Positions 8,418 through 18,506 of a stretch of 64,000 bases of DNA are shown in pieces. Made by a program: the position numbers and the translations under genes. Positions within the stretch are counted from its first letter, which is position 1. Every line of letters starts with the position of its first letter. This stretch comes from Mycobacteroides chelonae (GTDB lineage: Bacteria; Actinomycetota; Actinomycetes; Mycobacteriales; Mycobacteriaceae). The stretch covers positions 434,001-498,000 of the forward strand of contig JACHLF010000002.1 in NCBI GenBank assembly GCA_014204435.1, written 5' to 3'. The notes beneath the pieces are model-generated. The model saw only the letters and a program-made list of their open reading frames with translations, had not been told where the DNA came from and ran no database searches.

Positions 8418-9965
8418 CTAGGACACCCCGGCGTCTCGGGTCTGCCAGTACTTCTCTCGCAGCACGCGCTTGAGGATCTTTCCCGCGCCGGACAGCGGGA
8501 GCTCGTCGACGAACTCGAAACTGCGCGGCACCTTGTAGTTGGCAATGTGCTCGCGGCAGTGCTCCTGCAGGTCGTCGTCGCAGCACTCGGATTGCGCCTG
8601 CTTGACCACCACGGCGTGCACGCGTTCACCCCACCGTCCGTCGGGGACGCCGATCACCGCGCAGGACGCCACCGCAGGGTGTTTGGCCAGTGCGTTCTCC
8701 ACCTCGGCGGAGTAGACGTTCTCGCCGCCGGTTACCACCATGTCCTTGATGCGATCGACGATGTAGACGTATCCGCGATCATCCATCCGTCCGGCGTCGC
8801 CGGTGTGCATCCACCCATTCCGGATGGCGGCGGCCGACTCGTCAGCAAGCTCCCAGTAGCCGAGCATGACGTTGTCTCCCTTGACGATCACCTCGCCGAT
8901 CTGGCCCCGTGGCACTTCGTTTCCCTCGGGGTTGACGATGAGCACCTCGCAATGCGGGGCCGCCCGCCCCGCCGAACGCAGCAGCGCCGGGTCGTCGTGA
9001 TCGTCGGGAAGCAGCAGCGTCGCTACGGGAGACACCTCGGTCATGCCGTAGGCCTGCGTGAATCGGGCATTGGGGAAGACGCGCTTGGCGCGCTGCAATA
9101 CGGCCTCGGAGATGACCGACGCGCCGTAGGTGATGCCGCGAATCCCGTTCAGGTCCAGCTGGGCAGCGCCCGGATGATCGACCAGCATTTGAATCATTGT
9201 GGGCACCAACAACATGTCTTGCACATCGTGTTCGACGATGGCGTCCAGCACTCCTTGCGGTGTGAACGACGGCAGGATCACGTGCGTGACGTTCGACAGA
9301 TTGCCCGCAAGCACCGACGTGAAGTCGGCCATGTGGAACATGGGTGCCGAGTGCAGCAGGCGGCCACCGCGCGTCAGAAAGTTCCCGGTGGACAGCGACC
9401 CCATTGCTGAAGCCAGCACGTTGTTGTGGGACAGCATGACGCCCTTGGGATTTCCAGTGGTGCCGCCGGTGTAGAAGACACCGAGCAGACTGTCGCCGTC
9501 GGTTCGGGTGTCCTGAGCCGGCTCGTGTGCTGCGATCAGGTCCTCGTATCCGATCATGTCCTCGGGCGTCGGGCCGTCACCGCAGTAGATGACGGTATCC
9601 AGGCATGCACACGCTGCACGCAGTGGTGCGGGCGCGGCCTTGAACGTGTCGTCGACGAGCAGCACGCGAGTGCCGGACTCCCGTAAGGAATACCCGATCT
9701 CAGCAAGGCTCCAACGAATGTTCACGGCGTTCAACACGGCCCCCAACCAGGGCACTGCGGTCAGATATTCGACATAGCGATCGGAGTTCAGGGACAGCAT
9801 GCCCACCCGGTCACCCGGTTGAATCCCGAGAGCGCGCAGCGCAGCGGCGAACCTGGCCACGCGGTCAGCGAATTGCTCGACACTGTGTTCGCGCCCTTGA
9901 TGGATCGTGATGGGACGGTTCGGTTCCTGCTGTAGGGCACGGTGCAGCCACTGGGTGAATTGCAT
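8418..9965 (-). CDS. Long-chain fatty acyl-CoA ligase (FadD family)
   Basis: A 515-residue AMP-binding enzyme. The P-loop-like motif YTGGTTGNPKG is at about residues 167-177, an adenylation motif YGMTE follows, and the hinge region HTGDAGRMDDRG is at about 387-398. The C-terminal catalytic Lys is in GAGKILKR (about 497-504). It activates a carboxylic acid with ATP and transfers it to CoA; the chain length cannot be read. It lies just upstream of the alcohol dehydrogenase in transcription order, but 173 bases and a KstR-type box separate them. Confidence 0.82.
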   Translation of the reverse strand: MQFTQWLHRALQQEPNRPITIHQGREHSVEQFADRVARFAAALRALGIQPGDRVGMLSLNSDRYVEYLTAVPWLGAVLNAVNIRWSLAEIGYSLRESGTRVLLVDDTFKAAPAPLRAACACLDTVIYCGDGPTPEDMIGYEDLIAAHEPAQDTRTDGDSLLGVFYTGGTTGNPKGVMLSHNNVLASAMGSLSTGNFLTRGGRLLHSAPMFHMADFTSVLAGNLSNVTHVILPSFTPQGVLDAIVEHDVQDMLLVPTMIQMLVDHPGAAQLDLNGIRGITYGASVISEAVLQRAKRVFPNARFTQAYGMTEVSPVATLLLPDDHDDPALLRSAGRAAPHCEVLIVNPEGNEVPRGQIGEVIVKGDNVMLGYWELADESAAAIRNGWMHTGDAGRMDDRGYVYIVDRIKDMVVTGGENVYSAEVENALAKHPAVASCAVIGVPDGRWGERVHAVVVKQAQSECCDDDLQEHCREHIANYKVPRSFEFVDELPLSGAGKILKRVLREKYWQTRDAGVS

Positions 9966-10078
9966 ACGTCGATCCTGCCGTTTCGGAACTGCCGGGGTGC
10001 GGATTTCGTCGAGCTAACAAACAATCTCCAATGTCCCGGTACGATGTATCCACGGGCAACGGGTGGCAGGGGGGAACT

Positions 10079-10542
10079 GTGTCTGAGAGTCTGCTGATGG
10101 TGGCGGGTGTTGCTCTCTTCGTGCTGAACCCGCGGGCTATGGAACGGATGTTGGCCGACTAAAGGTATTCGCAGCCCTTGCGATTCGAGAACGGGAGACT
10201 GCTGACCTGGCATCGCGGCCAGCACGAAGGCGAGCCCTTCGTGGCGTTCCTGGCGTATTCCAGGCCGAACGGTTCGCCGCGGAGGGGGAGAACGAGGTCA
10301 AGAGGACGTCGGTGGTGGCTCTTGCGATGCCCGCACCGCTGCCATGGCTACAGATCTGCCCCCCAGAACATAGAGCGCATGCTGAAGGATCCGCGGTATG
10401 CCGAGCTGCCGCTACGATTCGACGGAGCGTGGCTATGGACGTGGCAGTTCGAGGATCTGGGTCGGATCTGATCGAGGATCGGCTCCGATTCCTATCGGAC
10501 ACCTTGGCTACCGTGCCGGCCTTCGTGGGGGGGCACCGATGA
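10079..10542 (+). pseudogene. Degenerate coding region, frameshifted
   Basis: A GTG at 10079 behind AGGGGGGA opens a 27-codon frame that stops at 10162. Frames 10178-10471 and 10312-10542 then carry protein-like stretches (PLRFENGRLLTWHRG, RYAELPLRFDGAWLWTW, DRLRFLSDTLATVP) spread over different frames. Two of these resemble each other (PLRF...L.TW), as if one gene or a duplicated domain had decayed. I do not recognise the family. The rest of the 9966-10612 interval shows nothing else. Confidence 0.4.
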
Positions 10543-10612
10543 GTTTTCCGACGCGGGATTGTCGATACAGGTGAACGGTGGAAGTACCGCCGTCCCGTTC
10601 CGAGGAGACCCG

Positions 10613-11014
10613 ATGTCCCGCATGCTGTTCGTCAACATTCCCATCGCCAATGCTGCGGCAAGCCGCAAGTTCTTCGATCATCTGGGCTTCTCGTTCAATG
10701 ACCAGTTCTGCGACGAGAACACCATCTGTATGGCGATCAACGATCAGGCCTGGGTGATGATGCTGGAGGAGGACAGATTCCGCGGCTTCATCGTTGATGA
10801 CATCACCGACACGTCGAAGAATCGCGAAGTGCTGCTGTGTGTTTCGGCGGACAGTCGCGAAGGTGTCGACGAGCTGACCGATGCCGCGCTGGCTGCGGGC
10901 GGGGTGGATTGGATGCCCGCCCAGGAACTCGGCTTCATGTACAGGCGCTCATTTCGTGACCTGGACGGCCACGTGTGGGAGGTCAGCTGGATGGATCCGG
11001 CACACCTGCAATAG
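10613..11014 (+). CDS. VOC (glyoxalase/bleomycin-resistance) superfamily protein
   Basis: A 133-residue VOC-fold protein. It opens MSRMLFVNIPI and ends with the second beta-alpha-beta module and FRDLDGHVWEVSWMDP, typical of the PhnB-like/glyoxalase subgroup. The ATG at 10613 is preferred because CGAGGAGAC precedes it by a few bases; an earlier in-frame GTG has no such site. Members are small metal-dependent lyases, isomerases or resistance proteins. The substrate is unknown. Confidence 0.8.
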   Translation: MSRMLFVNIPIANAAASRKFFDHLGFSFNDQFCDENTICMAINDQAWVMMLEEDRFRGFIVDDITDTSKNREVLLCVSADSREGVDELTDAALAAGGVDWMPAQELGFMYRRSFRDLDGHVWEVSWMDPAHLQ

Positions 11015-11033
11015 CTACGCACTATTGGTGATG

Positions 11034-11083
11034 CCTTACGTAGAGTTTCTGTGTGGAGTCAGACCGACTCGCTCTACGTAAGG
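11034..11083. repeat. Perfect 12-bp inverted repeat before the M1 peptidase gene
   Basis: CCTTACGTAGAG (11034-11045) and CTCTACGTAAGG (11072-11083) are exact reverse complements separated by 26 bases. The right arm ends five bases before the ATG at 11089 and contains its AAGG ribosome-binding sequence. It could be a two-site operator or an mRNA stem that hides the start. Confidence 0.7.
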
Positions 11084-11088
11084 TTCAC

Positions 11089-12573
11089 ATGACACACAGG
11101 ATTTTCGGGCTCTCCGCTGCCGTTGCCGTGCTCATAGTCGGCGGTGGCGTTGCCGCTGCCCCGGCACACGGTACCGACACGTTCACGCCCGGATCGCCCT
11201 ACGGGATCGACAATTACTTCCCGCAGGATGGCAACGGCGGCTACCGCGCCACTCAATACGATCTGACGCTGCGCCTGGACCCGGAGACCACCGACGTGAA
11301 CGGCACGATGGTGATCCACGCCGCTGCCACGCAGAATCTGTCGAGCTTCAATCTGGACTTCTCGGACCTGGGGACCGTGACGGCGTCGGTGGACGGCCGC
11401 CCGGCCGCCACCGCGTTCAGCGGTGAGCACGAACTGACCGTCACCCCGGAGAAGGGCATCCGCAGCGGCACGTCCTTCACCACGACCGTCACCTACGCGT
11501 TCAACGAACAACAGGAGGCGCAGGACCGCGGTCTGGGCGCACTGTCCGGTTGGGTTCGCAGCACCAGCGGTGGCTATGCCAAGGGCGGGGAGCCCGACGG
11601 GGCAGAGAATTGGTATCCGTCGAACAACACCCCGGTAGACAAGGCGCCGTTCACGCTCACCGCGACGGTGCCGTCCTCGTGGACCGCCGTGGGCGGCGGT
11701 CGTCAAGGCAAGTCCACCGAGTCGGATGGCTGGACCACCACCACCTGGAACGAACCGAATCCCGTTGCCATGTACCTGGTTCCGTTTGCAGTGGACCACT
11801 TTTCGGTGTTTCGCTCGACGCTACCCAGCGGTACTCCGGTGCTGAGCGCGTTTGCGCCCGACTCCGGATCGGGTGATTCCGAGGCGCGCCTGCCGGAGAT
11901 ACTCGCGTTCCTGGAATCCAAGCTCGGCAGGTACCCCCATGTGGCCGCGGGCGGCATCTTCGCCGACCCGATCCGCGAGGACATCGCGTTCAGCGCCCTG
12001 GAAACACAGACGCGCCCGTACTACACGTTCAGCCGCGATACCGAGGAGCCAGGCCGTCTCTCGACGGTCGTGCACGAGAACACCCACGAGTGGTACGGCG
12101 ATCTGGTGTCCGTCGAACAGTGGCGCGATATCTGCCTCAACGAATGCTTTGCTTCCTATCTGCCGTGGATGTGGGCGGAAGAAAAGGAGGGCAAGTCGAT
12201 CGATCAGCGCTACCGCGACACCGTCGAGAAGATCTGGGACGAAGACAAGGTGTGGGGAAACCTGCTCTACGACATGTGCCCGGGCGTAGTGGAATGCGAT
12301 GCGGACGAGGTGTTCAACCCGCTGGGCGTGTACGGCAAGGGGCCGCTGGCACTGCACGCGCTGCGCCGCACCATCGGGGACAAGGCGTTCCTGGAAATCC
12401 TGCGATCATGGCCCGCCGCACACAAGTGGGGTAACGCGACTTGGCCGCAGTTCGAGGCGTACGTACAGAAGGTCACCGGCGAGGATCTGTCGGGCTTTTT
12501 CACCGCCTGGTTCCACAGCGTGACCCGGCCCGCTGAGCAGTACCTGTTCCCGGGGAGCCTCGCTCAGCGCTAA
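11089..12573 (+). CDS. Secreted M1-family metallopeptidase (gluzincin)
   Basis: A 494-residue exported zinc peptidase. A signal peptide (about 1-30, ending PAHG) precedes the beta-sandwich N-terminal domain and the catalytic domain. The zinc site is H329-E330-N-T-H333 with E352, the exact HExxH-x18-E spacing of the M1 family. The short C-terminal part lacks the large helical domain of PepN, so it is a compact form. It probably removes N-terminal residues from peptides outside the membrane. The ATG at 11089 is chosen over an earlier GTG (11053) because it starts a clean signal peptide. A perfect inverted repeat overlaps its ribosome-binding site. Confidence 0.85.
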   Translation: MTHRIFGLSAAVAVLIVGGGVAAAPAHGTDTFTPGSPYGIDNYFPQDGNGGYRATQYDLTLRLDPETTDVNGTMVIHAAATQNLSSFNLDFSDLGTVTASVDGRPAATAFSGEHELTVTPEKGIRSGTSFTTTVTYAFNEQQEAQDRGLGALSGWVRSTSGGYAKGGEPDGAENWYPSNNTPVDKAPFTLTATVPSSWTAVGGGRQGKSTESDGWTTTTWNEPNPVAMYLVPFAVDHFSVFRSTLPSGTPVLSAFAPDSGSGDSEARLPEILAFLESKLGRYPHVAAGGIFADPIREDIAFSALETQTRPYYTFSRDTEEPGRLSTVVHENTHEWYGDLVSVEQWRDICLNECFASYLPWMWAEEKEGKSIDQRYRDTVEKIWDEDKVWGNLLYDMCPGVVECDADEVFNPLGVYGKGPLALHALRRTIGDKAFLEILRSWPAAHKWGNATWPQFEAYVQKVTGEDLSGFFTAWFHSVTRPAEQYLFPGSLAQR

Positions 12574-12583
12574 TCGGCGTGAA

Positions 12584-13579
12584 CTAGTCGTTGAGTTCGG
12601 TTGGCAAGCCGAACTTCTCGAACAGTGAGATGTCGAAGAAGCACACCACGTGTGCCACGCCCGCGGCGGTGACATCCAGCACGTGCATCTGGAACGGGCG
12701 GTGCACCCCGTCGCCCTCGCGCATGTAGAGGCCGATGGCGGGCTGCCCGTTGGCGGACGTCTCCAGCAGGCGCATATCGCCGGCATGCTCGGCGGGGCAT
12801 TGTTCCTTGATGAGCGCGGCGATGCTGGGCCCGCCCTGGTACCACCCGATGAACGGCGGCATCTCCCAAATTGCCTCGGTGGTAAACATTTTCGCAATGG
12901 CGTCGACGTCGTAGCGTTCGAATGCGCTGATGTACTGGCGCAATTGCTCGCGCAGCATCGGGTCCTCGGGCTCCAGCAGTGTTTCCTCACGCGGCGACAC
13001 CTCTTGCAGCTGTGCACGCGCCCGTTGCAACAGGCTGTTTACCGCGGCGGTGGTGGAGCCGATCGCCTCGGCAACCTCCTGCGCCTTCCACTGCAGTACC
13101 TCGCGCAGCACCAACACGGCCCGCTGCTTGGCGGGTAGATGCTGCAACGCCGCGATGAACGCCAAGCGCACCGACTCGCGTGAGCCCACGATGCTGGCGG
13201 GATCGGTGGCGTCGTCGGGTAGCGGTTCCAGCCAGGGGATCTCGGTCCGCTCGTCCAACTCGCCGAGGGCCTCGGAGCTGGGGGCTCCGAGGCCGGTCGG
13301 TAGCGGCCGTCGCTGCTTGCCCTCTAGCGCCGTCAGGCAGGTGTTGGTGGCGATCCGGTACAGCCAGGTGCGTACCGACGACTTGCCCTCGAAGCGCTCG
13401 TACGCCTTCCATCCGCGCAGGTAGGTCTCCTGCACCAGGTCCTCGGCATCGTGGATGGACCCCGTCATCCGATAGCAGTGAGCCAGAATCTCGCGGCGAT
13501 ATTGTTCGGCGTGGATGAGGAATTCGTCTTCGATGGCTTGTGCCGTCACGGCCGCGAGAATAGTCCTGACCGGTGGCAT
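12584..13579 (-). CDS. sigG: ECF sigma factor SigG with C-terminal SnoaL-like domain
   Basis: A 331-residue sigma factor of the TIGR02960/SigG type. Region 2 contains HCYRMTGSIHDAEDLVQETY (about 34-53). Region 4 contains LPAKQRAVLVLREVL and the helix-turn-helix around AQEVAEAIGSTTAAVNSLLQRAR (roughly 140-190). A fused SnoaL/NTF2-like domain (about 205-331) replaces an anti-sigma partner in this subgroup. The ATG at 13579 is three bases after the stop of the DUF3556 gene, so the two are probably co-transcribed. A GTG ten codons in is an alternative start. SigG of M. tuberculosis is linked to DNA damage. Confidence 0.85.
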   Translation of the reverse strand: MPPVRTILAAVTAQAIEDEFLIHAEQYRREILAHCYRMTGSIHDAEDLVQETYLRGWKAYERFEGKSSVRTWLYRIATNTCLTALEGKQRRPLPTGLGAPSSEALGELDERTEIPWLEPLPDDATDPASIVGSRESVRLAFIAALQHLPAKQRAVLVLREVLQWKAQEVAEAIGSTTAAVNSLLQRARAQLQEVSPREETLLEPEDPMLREQLRQYISAFERYDVDAIAKMFTTEAIWEMPPFIGWYQGGPSIAALIKEQCPAEHAGDMRLLETSANGQPAIGLYMREGDGVHRPFQMHVLDVTAAGVAHVVCFFDISLFEKFGLPTELND

Positions 13580-13582
13580 ATG

Positions 13583-15253
13583 TCAGCGGTTGACGTGCAC
13601 GGGCAGCTCGTCATCCCAGGGCTGGCGGTTGACCATATCGGCCACGCGCACGTAGCCGGTTTCGAACTCCCCGGTGGCGGCGTCGACAAGCCGGTATTGC
13701 TGCGTCTGCCGATGGATGGGTTGGGCGTCCAGGAGCACGATGCGCACCTCGCCCGGCTCGAACCCGCAGCGCTCCTGCATCGCGGCGATCAACTGCTCAC
13801 TGTGCATGTGCCCGTCACCGAAATTCCAGCCGATGGCGGTGCTACAGATGCGTTCACCGTCGGTGATGACGTACGCACTCTCGTCCTGTCCCTCCATGGC
13901 CCGGTGCGCGAGGGTGAACATGGCGCGCCCGTGGGTGTTCATGGCCCGGAAGGCGTAGCCGATGTACATCAGCAGGGGAGCCTGTTCGGTGCCGTAGTAG
14001 CGCTCCATCTGTGCCTGCGGCATGCTCGCGATGGCGACGATGCCCTTGTCGATCTTCTCGCTGGCGGACGGTTTGACGCACCACAGGGTGGTGTCCCAGT
14101 TGCCCGCGTAATAGCGCATGCCTGGCAGGAAGGAGATCTTGCGGGGCAACAGGTTTCCTGTCGCGACGACACCCGCGCTGAGTGCGAACAACAGCAGCAC
14201 GGGAACCGGGTGTTCGATATCGCCCGGGCCGACGTTCGCGTGCGCGACGAACAGGGACAGCACCCCGAAGATCATGAAGACGTTCCATTCCAGCGGCACG
14301 CCCATCGGAATCGCGGTGAGGATGCCCAGGTGGAAACACACCATGACGGTGGTCGCGACGGTGGTGACCCAGCCGCCGTGGCTGAAGAACAGCGCGATCG
14401 GCACCAGCATCTCGACGGCGGTGCTCACGTGCGCGACGAGACGGGACAGGCGTCCGGGCCGCAGATCGTCCGGGAAGTTCTCGAAGAAGGCGCGCTTGAG
14501 CTGCCTGGCGCGGATGAGGGGATTGTTGGACATCATCGTCGAGATGACAAAAGGGAAGTGGTGGTTGAGCTTTGAGGTCGCCGCCCCGATCCAGATGACC
14601 ATGAAGATGAGCTTGGCGGCCATGATCATGTCGGCCCCGGGGAACAGGAAGGTCACCGTCAGGGCGCCGTAGACCTCGCCACGGGCCGCCAGGAAGATCA
14701 CCTTGTCACGTAGGCCGGCGATGGCCAGCAGGCCGAGGATCGTCGCGATATGCCAGGTGGGCAGCAGCCCGGTGGCGTCGGGCCCGGACAACAGGGCGAA
14801 CAGGAGCATGCCGAGGAACGCCGCGTAGAGCGCGATATCGACGGGGGTGCGCGCCGAGCCTTTGGTCAACGGGACGCGGGACCACGGTGGCAGCCGAATC
14901 GTCTTGGGCCGCAACCAATACAAAATCGAGCCCATTGGCGGGAAGAACCGGTTGTTGAGCGGGCCGAATCCGCAGCCGAGGCCGACGACCTCGAACAGCA
15001 TGGTGTAGAGCACCACCTTCTGGAAGACGATGGGTTCGGACCATTCGGAGACGCCCGAGGTCACCATGGCGAACAACCAGCCGCCCAGGATGTAGAGGCC
15101 GATTTTCAGCACGTAGAACAAGTGCAGGGCCATGGGTGTCCCGAAGCCCACCTCTGCCCAATGGCGTGCCATCGGTCGGATCTTCTCGGCGCGGGTGCCC
15201 TTGCTCCATTCGGCGATATCGACAACGGGCAGTGTGGGCTTGAGGAATCCCAT
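13583..15253 (-). CDS. DUF3556 multi-spanning membrane protein
   Basis: About 556 residues with at least eight hydrophobic segments between residues 45 and 380, followed by a soluble C-terminal region (about 390-556). It matches the mycobacterial DUF3556 family, whose function is unknown. The start is ATG 15253; a GTG two codons earlier (15259) is equally possible. No clear ribosome-binding site precedes either, so the transcript may be leaderless. A KstR-type palindrome lies 10 bases upstream and is shared with the divergent lipase gene. sigG follows directly. Confidence 0.8.
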   Translation of the reverse strand: MGFLKPTLPVVDIAEWSKGTRAEKIRPMARHWAEVGFGTPMALHLFYVLKIGLYILGGWLFAMVTSGVSEWSEPIVFQKVVLYTMLFEVVGLGCGFGPLNNRFFPPMGSILYWLRPKTIRLPPWSRVPLTKGSARTPVDIALYAAFLGMLLFALLSGPDATGLLPTWHIATILGLLAIAGLRDKVIFLAARGEVYGALTVTFLFPGADMIMAAKLIFMVIWIGAATSKLNHHFPFVISTMMSNNPLIRARQLKRAFFENFPDDLRPGRLSRLVAHVSTAVEMLVPIALFFSHGGWVTTVATTVMVCFHLGILTAIPMGVPLEWNVFMIFGVLSLFVAHANVGPGDIEHPVPVLLLFALSAGVVATGNLLPRKISFLPGMRYYAGNWDTTLWCVKPSASEKIDKGIVAIASMPQAQMERYYGTEQAPLLMYIGYAFRAMNTHGRAMFTLAHRAMEGQDESAYVITDGERICSTAIGWNFGDGHMHSEQLIAAMQERCGFEPGEVRIVLLDAQPIHRQTQQYRLVDAATGEFETGYVRVADMVNRQPWDDELPVHVNR

Positions 15254-15262
15254 GCACACACA

Positions 15263-15278
15263 CTAGAACGTGTTCTAG
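15263..15278. promoter_or_regulatory. KstR-type palindromic operator between divergent genes
   Basis: CTAGAACGTGTTCTAG consists of 7-base arms around a 2-base centre and contains TAGAACGTGTTCTA, an exact match to the KstR consensus TnnAACnnGTTnnA. It lies between the DUF3556 gene (minus) and the monoacylglycerol lipase gene (plus), so one repressor site could control both. Confidence 0.7.
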
Positions 15279-15285
15279 TTGATGA

Positions 15286-16182
<897 letters not shown>

Positions 16183-16274
16183 CGCTTCCTGGCGCCGACA
16201 CGCCGTGTGGTGGTGGATTCGTATCGCACGTGTTCGCCGGATGACGGCGTGTCGGCGAGGCGGGGGCGGGGACG

Positions 16275-17442
16275 TTAGCGGCGCATGGCCGAGAGGTCGC
16301 GGAATCTGTGGGTGTGCGTACCGGATTGCCAGTAGATCCAGGGTTCCCAGCGCCGCAGTGCCAAGCCAGCGGTTGGGAATCCGGTGGAGCTTGCGGTTGC
16401 ACGGCAGCATGGACGGTCGCGTGAAACCTGCCTGTAGTTGCAGGTGGAACAGTCCCCGGAGCCGATTGCCGGTGACGAGCCGGGATTCGGTGTGAACGAC
16501 GGGACGAACGACTCCACGAGCTCACGTGAGGCCTTCCCACCGTCGTAGGCGCGGGTGGCGTCGAAGTGGTACAGAATCCGTACCGCGTCGGCGACCGTCT
16601 CGGGGAAGATGTCGTCGCACCGCACCCCGAGCAGGTAGCCCAGATAGCGGCAAAAATGCAGGGCCGCAACCATTTCTGATCGGGTGGTGAGATATCCGAC
16701 CGCCCACAGGCCGAGTCCGGGCGCCGCGCTGCCGGCGATGAGTGTCAACCCCATCTCCGACTGGCTGATGGGCTCGCCCGGTTGCTCGCGGCGCCACTGC
16801 GGGTGTTTACGGACCCCACGGCGTACCGAGACGTGCCTGCCGCGGATCTTCATGGTGATCTGCCGGGCCACCGAGTATCGGTCCAGGGCGGCGCCGGGCC
16901 GCGCACACTCGAGCCACCACCGGCTCGTTTCTAGGTGGCGGTACATCGCGCCTTGGCCCGCGTAACCACCCGCGTGCGAGAGTGGAGTTGCCAGCCAGCC
17001 AGCCTTCGGTGTAGGTGTCCATGGTGCCCGCGTTGGCGATGGAGCCCATGTCGTAGCCCCATCGTCTCCACGCGGCAGCTCCGGACTCGATGAGTTGAGG
17101 GTCGGCCCAGGGCGGCAGCGTGTCGAACTCGGCGAACAATGCCCGCATCGATTCCGGGGCGCCGTCGACGGCGTCGATTCCCTTGTTCAGGGCGCGATCG
17201 AGTAGTTCCCGGCCGCGCTCCGAGCCGATGTCGCCGTAGTAGACCTCTTCGACGAAGCTCTCGGCGACCGGATCGGTTATCCACAAGCCGGCGCCGTACT
17301 GGCGGACCACCTTGTCGGAGGGGCTGAGATCGAAGCCCACCCAGCGGCGCAGGGCGTTTCGCACTCTGGCGTGCACCGGTGCCGGGTTTTCCAGATTCGC
17401 GGCGTACGCCGCAGGTAGCGTGGCATTCTCTTGCCGGGTCAC
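16275..17442 (-). pseudogene. DUF2236 (MpaB/Lcp-type oxygenase) gene with a frameshift
   Basis: Two minus-strand frames together make one DUF2236 protein. The first runs from GTG 17442 (VTRQENATLP) to AGNSTLA near 16980. The second continues HAGGYAGQGAMYRHLETSRWW and ends at 16275. The join lies around 16975-16985 at CTCGCACGCGGG, where one base is extra or two are missing. The family holds a b-type haem and includes the fungal-type MpaB oxygenase and the rubber oxygenase Lcp. The gene is either recently inactivated or the base is a sequencing error. Confidence 0.75.
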
Positions 17443-17579
17443 GCGGCCTCCACCGGCTGCGCATGTCGCATCCCGGGCTATCGGAACACGACGCGACCCA
17501 ATTGACAATCATTGTTGTCAGAAGTGCCGGTGAGGCTCGGCCCGGCGGCATGTCCCCGCCCTCGCCTAATCTGGCCTTC

Positions 17580-18332
17580 GTGACAGAGGATAAGCAGCTC
17601 TCGCGGATCGCCGCCCTGCTCCGTCAGGCTGAGGGCACCGACAACGCCCACGAAGCAGAGGCTTTCATGGCGGCGGCGCAGCGGTTGGCCACCGCTACCT
17701 CCATCGACCTGGCGGTGGCGCGGGCGCACTCGGCTCAACGAGGTGCCCCGGCGCGGCCCACCCAGCGCACCATCACCATCGGCGAGGTGGGTACGCGCGG
17801 GCTGCGGACCTACGTCAACTTGTTCGCCTTGATCGCCGGTGCCAACGACGTTACCTGCGACGTCGCCTCCAACTCGACCTATGTGTATGCCTACGGTTTC
17901 GCGGAGGATATCGACGCGGTCCACGCGCTCTACGCCAGCCTGGTGGTTCAGATGGTCAGGGCGTCGGACACCTATATCAGCTCCGGGGCGCACCGTCCCA
18001 CCCCGACCATCACGGCCCGCCTCAACTTCCAGCTGGCGTTCGGCACGCGGGTGGGGCAGCGGCTGGCCGATGCCCGTCAAGAGGCGCGTGCCGAAGCTGT
18101 CAAGACCGAGAAGCGCGGCACGGGAACCGAACTGGTGCTGCGTGACAAGGAAATCGAGTTACGCGACTTTTACAAAGGCACGTCGACAGCGCGCGGGCGA
18201 TGGCGCGCGGTGAGCGCGCAGGCGGGTTACTCCTCGCATGCCCGGCGTGCGGGTGATCGCGCGGGTCGACGAGCCCGGCTCGGCGCCAGTCCTGAACTAG
18301 CGGGCGTACGAACAGCATTGGATAGAAACTGA
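17580..18332 (+). CDS. DUF2786 protein (Rv0184-like)
   Basis: A 250-residue protein starting at GTG 17580. The N-terminal DUF2786 domain (about 1-45) shows IAALLRQAEGTDNAHEAEAF. The rest is a conserved mycobacterial domain with Arg-rich helices toward the C terminus. Function is unknown. In mycobacteria it is followed by a TIGR04338 metallohydrolase gene (Rv0185 from memory). Here that partner begins 4 bases downstream but is truncated, so this gene marks the last intact host gene before the island. Confidence 0.8.
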   Translation: MTEDKQLSRIAALLRQAEGTDNAHEAEAFMAAAQRLATATSIDLAVARAHSAQRGAPARPTQRTITIGEVGTRGLRTYVNLFALIAGANDVTCDVASNSTYVYAYGFAEDIDAVHALYASLVVQMVRASDTYISSGAHRPTPTITARLNFQLAFGTRVGQRLADARQEARAEAVKTEKRGTGTELVLRDKEIELRDFYKGTSTARGRWRAVSAQAGYSSHARRAGDRAGRRARLGASPELAGVRTALDRN

Positions 18333-18335
18333 GCG

Positions 18336-18506
18336 ATCAGCCGCGCCCGTGATACTCAGCGCGCCAGGGTGTGCGCGGCCGAGGAGTTTGTGCGGATCAT
18401 CTTCGAACGGGCCGCCGGTCACAGCCGACGCGATATCGACTTCTTCGGCACCAGGCTGACACTTCCTCCCGAGGCCCGCTTCGCTTCGGTCGAATCAGTG
18501 CAGCGC
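18336..18506 (+). pseudogene. TIGR04338 metallohydrolase, N-terminal fragment cut by the island
   Basis: From 18336 the frame reads ISRARDTQRARVCAAEEFV and continues through FFGTRLTLPPEARFASVESVQR, the start of the TIGR04338 family. It breaks off after codon 57 at about 18506, before the zinc-binding HExxHH region. The expected start codon reads ATC instead of ATG, suggesting further decay. The bases after 18506 belong to an IS3-type transposase. This junction fixes the left edge of the acquired DNA. Confidence 0.75.
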
